In this document: positions 61,126 to 64,000 of the stretch, one piece after another
Position numbering within the stretch: the first letter of the stretch is position 1
Layout: each line of letters starts with the position of its first letter
Assembly: GCA_973895155.1 (NCBI GenBank)
Contig: OZ316897.1
Location: 13,330,001-13,394,000, forward strand
Direction of reading: 5' to 3'
From: Marsupella aquatica
Lineage: Eukaryota; Marchantiophyta
DNA length: 64,000 nt
Made by a program: the position numbers and the translations under genes
The notes under the pieces: model-generated
Database searches by the model: none
Told to the model about the DNA's origin: nothing
What the model saw: only the letters and a program-made list of their open reading frames with translations

Positions 61126-64000
61126 AGTTCAGTAAGAACAAAAAAACTAAAGTGTAAAAAAGCCCAGAGCCGAAAAGCCCGAGGAAAAAGTCATAATTGA
61201 TTCAAAATTCTAACCGTCAAAGGGAATAAAGGATAAATTTTAACTATAGAGAAAGAAAGACTTGGTGGGGCCTTGCCCCTTGGGAACAAATAGTTTTAGT
61301 AGGTGAGGCCCCTTCTGCCAAGTTCTTGGCCAATACAAATTCTCAAACGCATACAATACAAGAAGCATTGTGTCTCATTGAACATTGCCAAAGACCTAAC
61401 TTCATAGAATCTCACCTGAACCGAAAACGACAATGGGTGTCTAGAGTCCCAACCAGAAGTTAGCTTCCAAAGTTCTCTCCCAAGTGCCTCAACTTTATCT
61501 CTTGAGTTCGCTCACAAAGTACTCTCCACAGTTCCTTGACCTTGGCTCCCAAGTTTGCCCTCTCCTGGTCTCCAGAGTATTGGCGTGACCATAGCACTAC
61601 AACCCAAATGCAGGCCAACTAGAACCCAAAGGCAGTATGAGGTATCGTGTGATGCGAGTAGACAGTAATGTTTGCTAGCAAGGAGGGTATTGCTATTGAG
61701 TCACAGGAGTGGTTATTAATGTGGTTATTAATGATTTTTTAATTTATGCTGACTTTCCTATTTCTAGTGCATTTCTAAGACTCCAGTTTTCTCAGTAGCC
61801 AACATTGGGTTTAACTCAAAAATGATGCAAAAGCTAACCTATTTCAATCCAGGTTTTGGCTAGTTAGGGACTAAGTTTGCTAGCAAAGTGATATATATAA
61901 GAAAAAATAAATGGTGTTGTCAGGAATTTTTCCTTGTAACAGGAATTATTTTTTTATTTGCTTGCACACTGAAACTACGCATGCAGCAGCGCTATGACCA
62001 GCAGGACGTGGACTAGAATAACCCTAAACATTAGCACACGAGGAATTGGCAGCACCAGGCTGACCACAATTACCCTAAACAACAGCGCACAAGGATTTGG
62101 AATCACCGTAGAGGGTCCTCAGTCCTCACTCCTCAACATGTGGACTTTTGACCCCAAGTCTCTTCGTGCAGCAATAGTCACAAATTGTCCATCATGCAAA
62201 TCATAGAGTAGAGTACATAGCTGTCATTACAGTTAGCGCCAGTGGTCAGGCATGCCTTGTGACTAGCAAGTTTCATTCTCTGACCAGATCGTTTTGTTTC
62301 GCTTTAACTCTAGTGTGGCAGTAGCTTCTGCTTTTGCATGCAACATGGATTCTGCTCCAAATTGTCTTGGCCATGTTTAGTATGTGCTATGTGCCACAGC
62401 CACTTGAAGTAGTTATAGTTTTGCTTCAGTTTGAACTCTAGTGTGGCATTCAATAGGTTGTGCTTTTGCATGCAACCTGGTTATGCTCCAAATTGTCTAG
62501 TGTGGCATTCGATAGGTTGTGCATCCTGGTTATGCTCCAAATTGTCTTGGCCAAATTTAGTATGTGCTATGTGGCACAGGCCGTTGTGGTAGTTGTAGGA
62601 ATCTATATGAAAAATGTAAAAATGTCAACTGAGGATTTTATTCCCTGCAAGCCAAATAGTGCGGTTTGTTCGAGGGCAGTTTCCCCTCTAAGGAAGTAAA
62701 GTAAATAAAGTCTTTATACTCCCTCGATGGTGACTTCTCCTCTGATAGAGGCTGAGAAACATATGACTGTTTTCTTGTGGTTATGAAATACACTTTTTAA
62801 TTAATAAGTGCCCGCTTCCAAGGAACAAATCATATAAACAGAAAATATATGACTTTGTAGGCTGAAACTGCCAACATGCCCAACGGAGTATAGCATTGCA
62901 TCGGCCCGATCACAACGGGCTAAGGCATTTCACCTACGGACATCTAACTAGAAAGTTATGAGCATAGCAAGTTAGCTTTGTGTCTAGTCGATTCGGTTGC
63001 AGTCTAGGTAAAGGACCAAAACAATTGGGGACCACAGTTGGGTCGGGGTGGTAGATCACCAGAAGCATATATGAGGAGAGTGGTGTCTCCTAGGGGCCAA
63101 GGGTGAGCCCAGGCATGGAGCGTGGCAGTCGCACCACAAAGCGAAGACACCAAACGGAAATGGTGTGATCTCCTCAATAGAAAGTCCGTTGGAGGACTTC
63201 TTGGGTGTATTGGAAAGCTCTTGAGGAGGACTGCATCCTCTTGATCTCACCTGAGTCTTGGGGTGCCTTTGGTCCTCATAGTGTGCAAGGGCTATATCAC
63301 CTACTTTCTAATCTTGCCAAAATAGCAGCCAAACCACGTTGACTTTCCACGGGAGCTTGCGTTGGGGAGGCAACACAAAGTAGACACAGGTGTTAAGGTC
63401 CAAGTGCATCTTATCCTTGGACTCCCGGTTGAGTTGGAGCCGTAAAGACAATTGCTAGAGTCGGGGCCAAACTGGTCCCGACGTTTGGGACAAGCTTCGA
63501 CACAAGCTAACTATTTGGGCCACGACCATGGGCATGTCTTGGGGGCAGGGCGGTCAACAAATGACAGATAGAAGTGGGGAAGCTCAGACACGCCCGGTAG
63601 AGGGGCTCTTCTGGACTAACAGTGGGTGCCGACATTAGCTCAACTCATGGCAAGGAGGCTCTATTTGCTAACCTACTTAGTGTTGAGCTTGAAACAAGAC
63701 AATAGTCTTGGGTTCTATGATCAAGGTGCATTGCTTACCCATTGGTTTGTTTGGATGTGCACAATCATAGTAGGGTGTTGTGTTGAGGAGAAAATGCAGC
63801 TTTACCTGGGCGTTGTCGTTGGCGGCGACAGTGAAGAGACATCGGTGTGCTTGCTCAAGGAGGTTTGTTGAGGCGTTTGGGCACCAGGAGTACTTAGGCA
63901 AAGGAATTGGGCTTGGTGAGGGCATTAGGTGGCTACGAGGGTGGCTAGGTCCACCACTTTCTAGAACCTTCATTGCAAGGGAACTCTAATAGGTTATCTT
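61126..64000. other. Intergenic repeats; no gene recognised
   Basis: Contains a two-copy element around ACCCTAAACA (62022-62102, unit about 56 bp) and a set of diverged direct repeats at 62305-62600 (below). From 63040 on the sequence is less AT-rich and may be a decayed retroelement, but no domain could be read on either strand. Confidence 0.35.
62305..62600. repeat. Diverged direct repeats, three copies
   Basis: TAGTGTGGCA, TTGTGC(TTTTGCATGCAACC), TGGTTATGCTCCAAATTGTC and TTAGTATGTGCTATGTG occur in the same order at about 62312-62395, 62440-62500 and 62498-62575, with part of the unit missing from the middle copy. Confidence 0.8.

Overview
The window looks like nuclear DNA of a land plant. 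Conserved genes carry short spliceosomal introns, proteins match plant-type families (RABE small GTPase, NERD-type PHD/SWIB/Plus3/GYF/CCCH protein, SCI1, chloroplast-type MutS2 and CPBP protease), and long intergenic stretches hold decayed transposons, minisatellites and fold-back elements. Nothing in the sequence fixes the lineage; an intronless F-box gene and an intronless RFC4 in a repeat-rich setting would suit a bryophyte, lycophyte or fern, but that is inference.

Layout. 898-3371 (+): eight-exon RABE (Rab8-type) GTPase. 3.4-16.5 kb: repeat-dominated, with a 165-bp tandem duplication, an A-rich minisatellite, and a 2.35-kb element with inverted termini that encloses an 18-bp minisatellite. 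16566-23968 (+): a ten-exon NERD-like gene, 1649 aa, with one U12-type AT-AC intron and several GW/WG motifs. 24-28.5 kb: dispersed repeats, two hairpins and a 60-bp-class minisatellite. 28592-29947 (+): intronless F-box protein. 30703-34820 (-): MutS2 with a C-terminal Smr domain. 34862-35765 (-): INO80C/Ies6-like subunit, whose stop codon is only 41 bases from the MutS2 start. 36.4-39.9 kb: minisatellites and two disjoint kinase-like fragments on opposite strands. 40068-40982 (-): CPBP-type intramembrane protease. 41348-41650 (-): a decayed DNA-level copy of the 5' end of the INO80C gene. 42403-42770: fold-back element. 44779-46002 (+): SCI1-like RS-rich protein. 46733-49335 (-): six-exon COX11. 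49.6-50.4 kb: 62-bp minisatellite. 50881-53704: a 2.8-kb element with terminal inverted repeats of about 320 bp and a tRNA-like SINE candidate inside it. 54515-54864: MITE. 55234-56347 (-): 5'-truncated LINE with a zf-RVT domain, an A-rich tail and a 16-bp target-site duplication. 57349-58368 (+): intronless RFC4. 58.4-64 kb: a possible unrecognised minus-strand gene, then repeats.

The genes are unrelated housekeeping functions (vesicle traffic, chromatin and RNA-directed silencing, ubiquitination, organelle DNA maintenance, chromatin remodelling, cytochrome oxidase assembly, DNA replication) and do not form a cluster. The most interesting points are the AT-AC intron, the INO80C/MutS2 junction and its duplicated promoter and 5' end, and the well-bounded mobile elements. 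Exon boundaries were set by hand from frame continuity, GT-AG sites and family conservation; untranslated regions and transcription starts were not determined.
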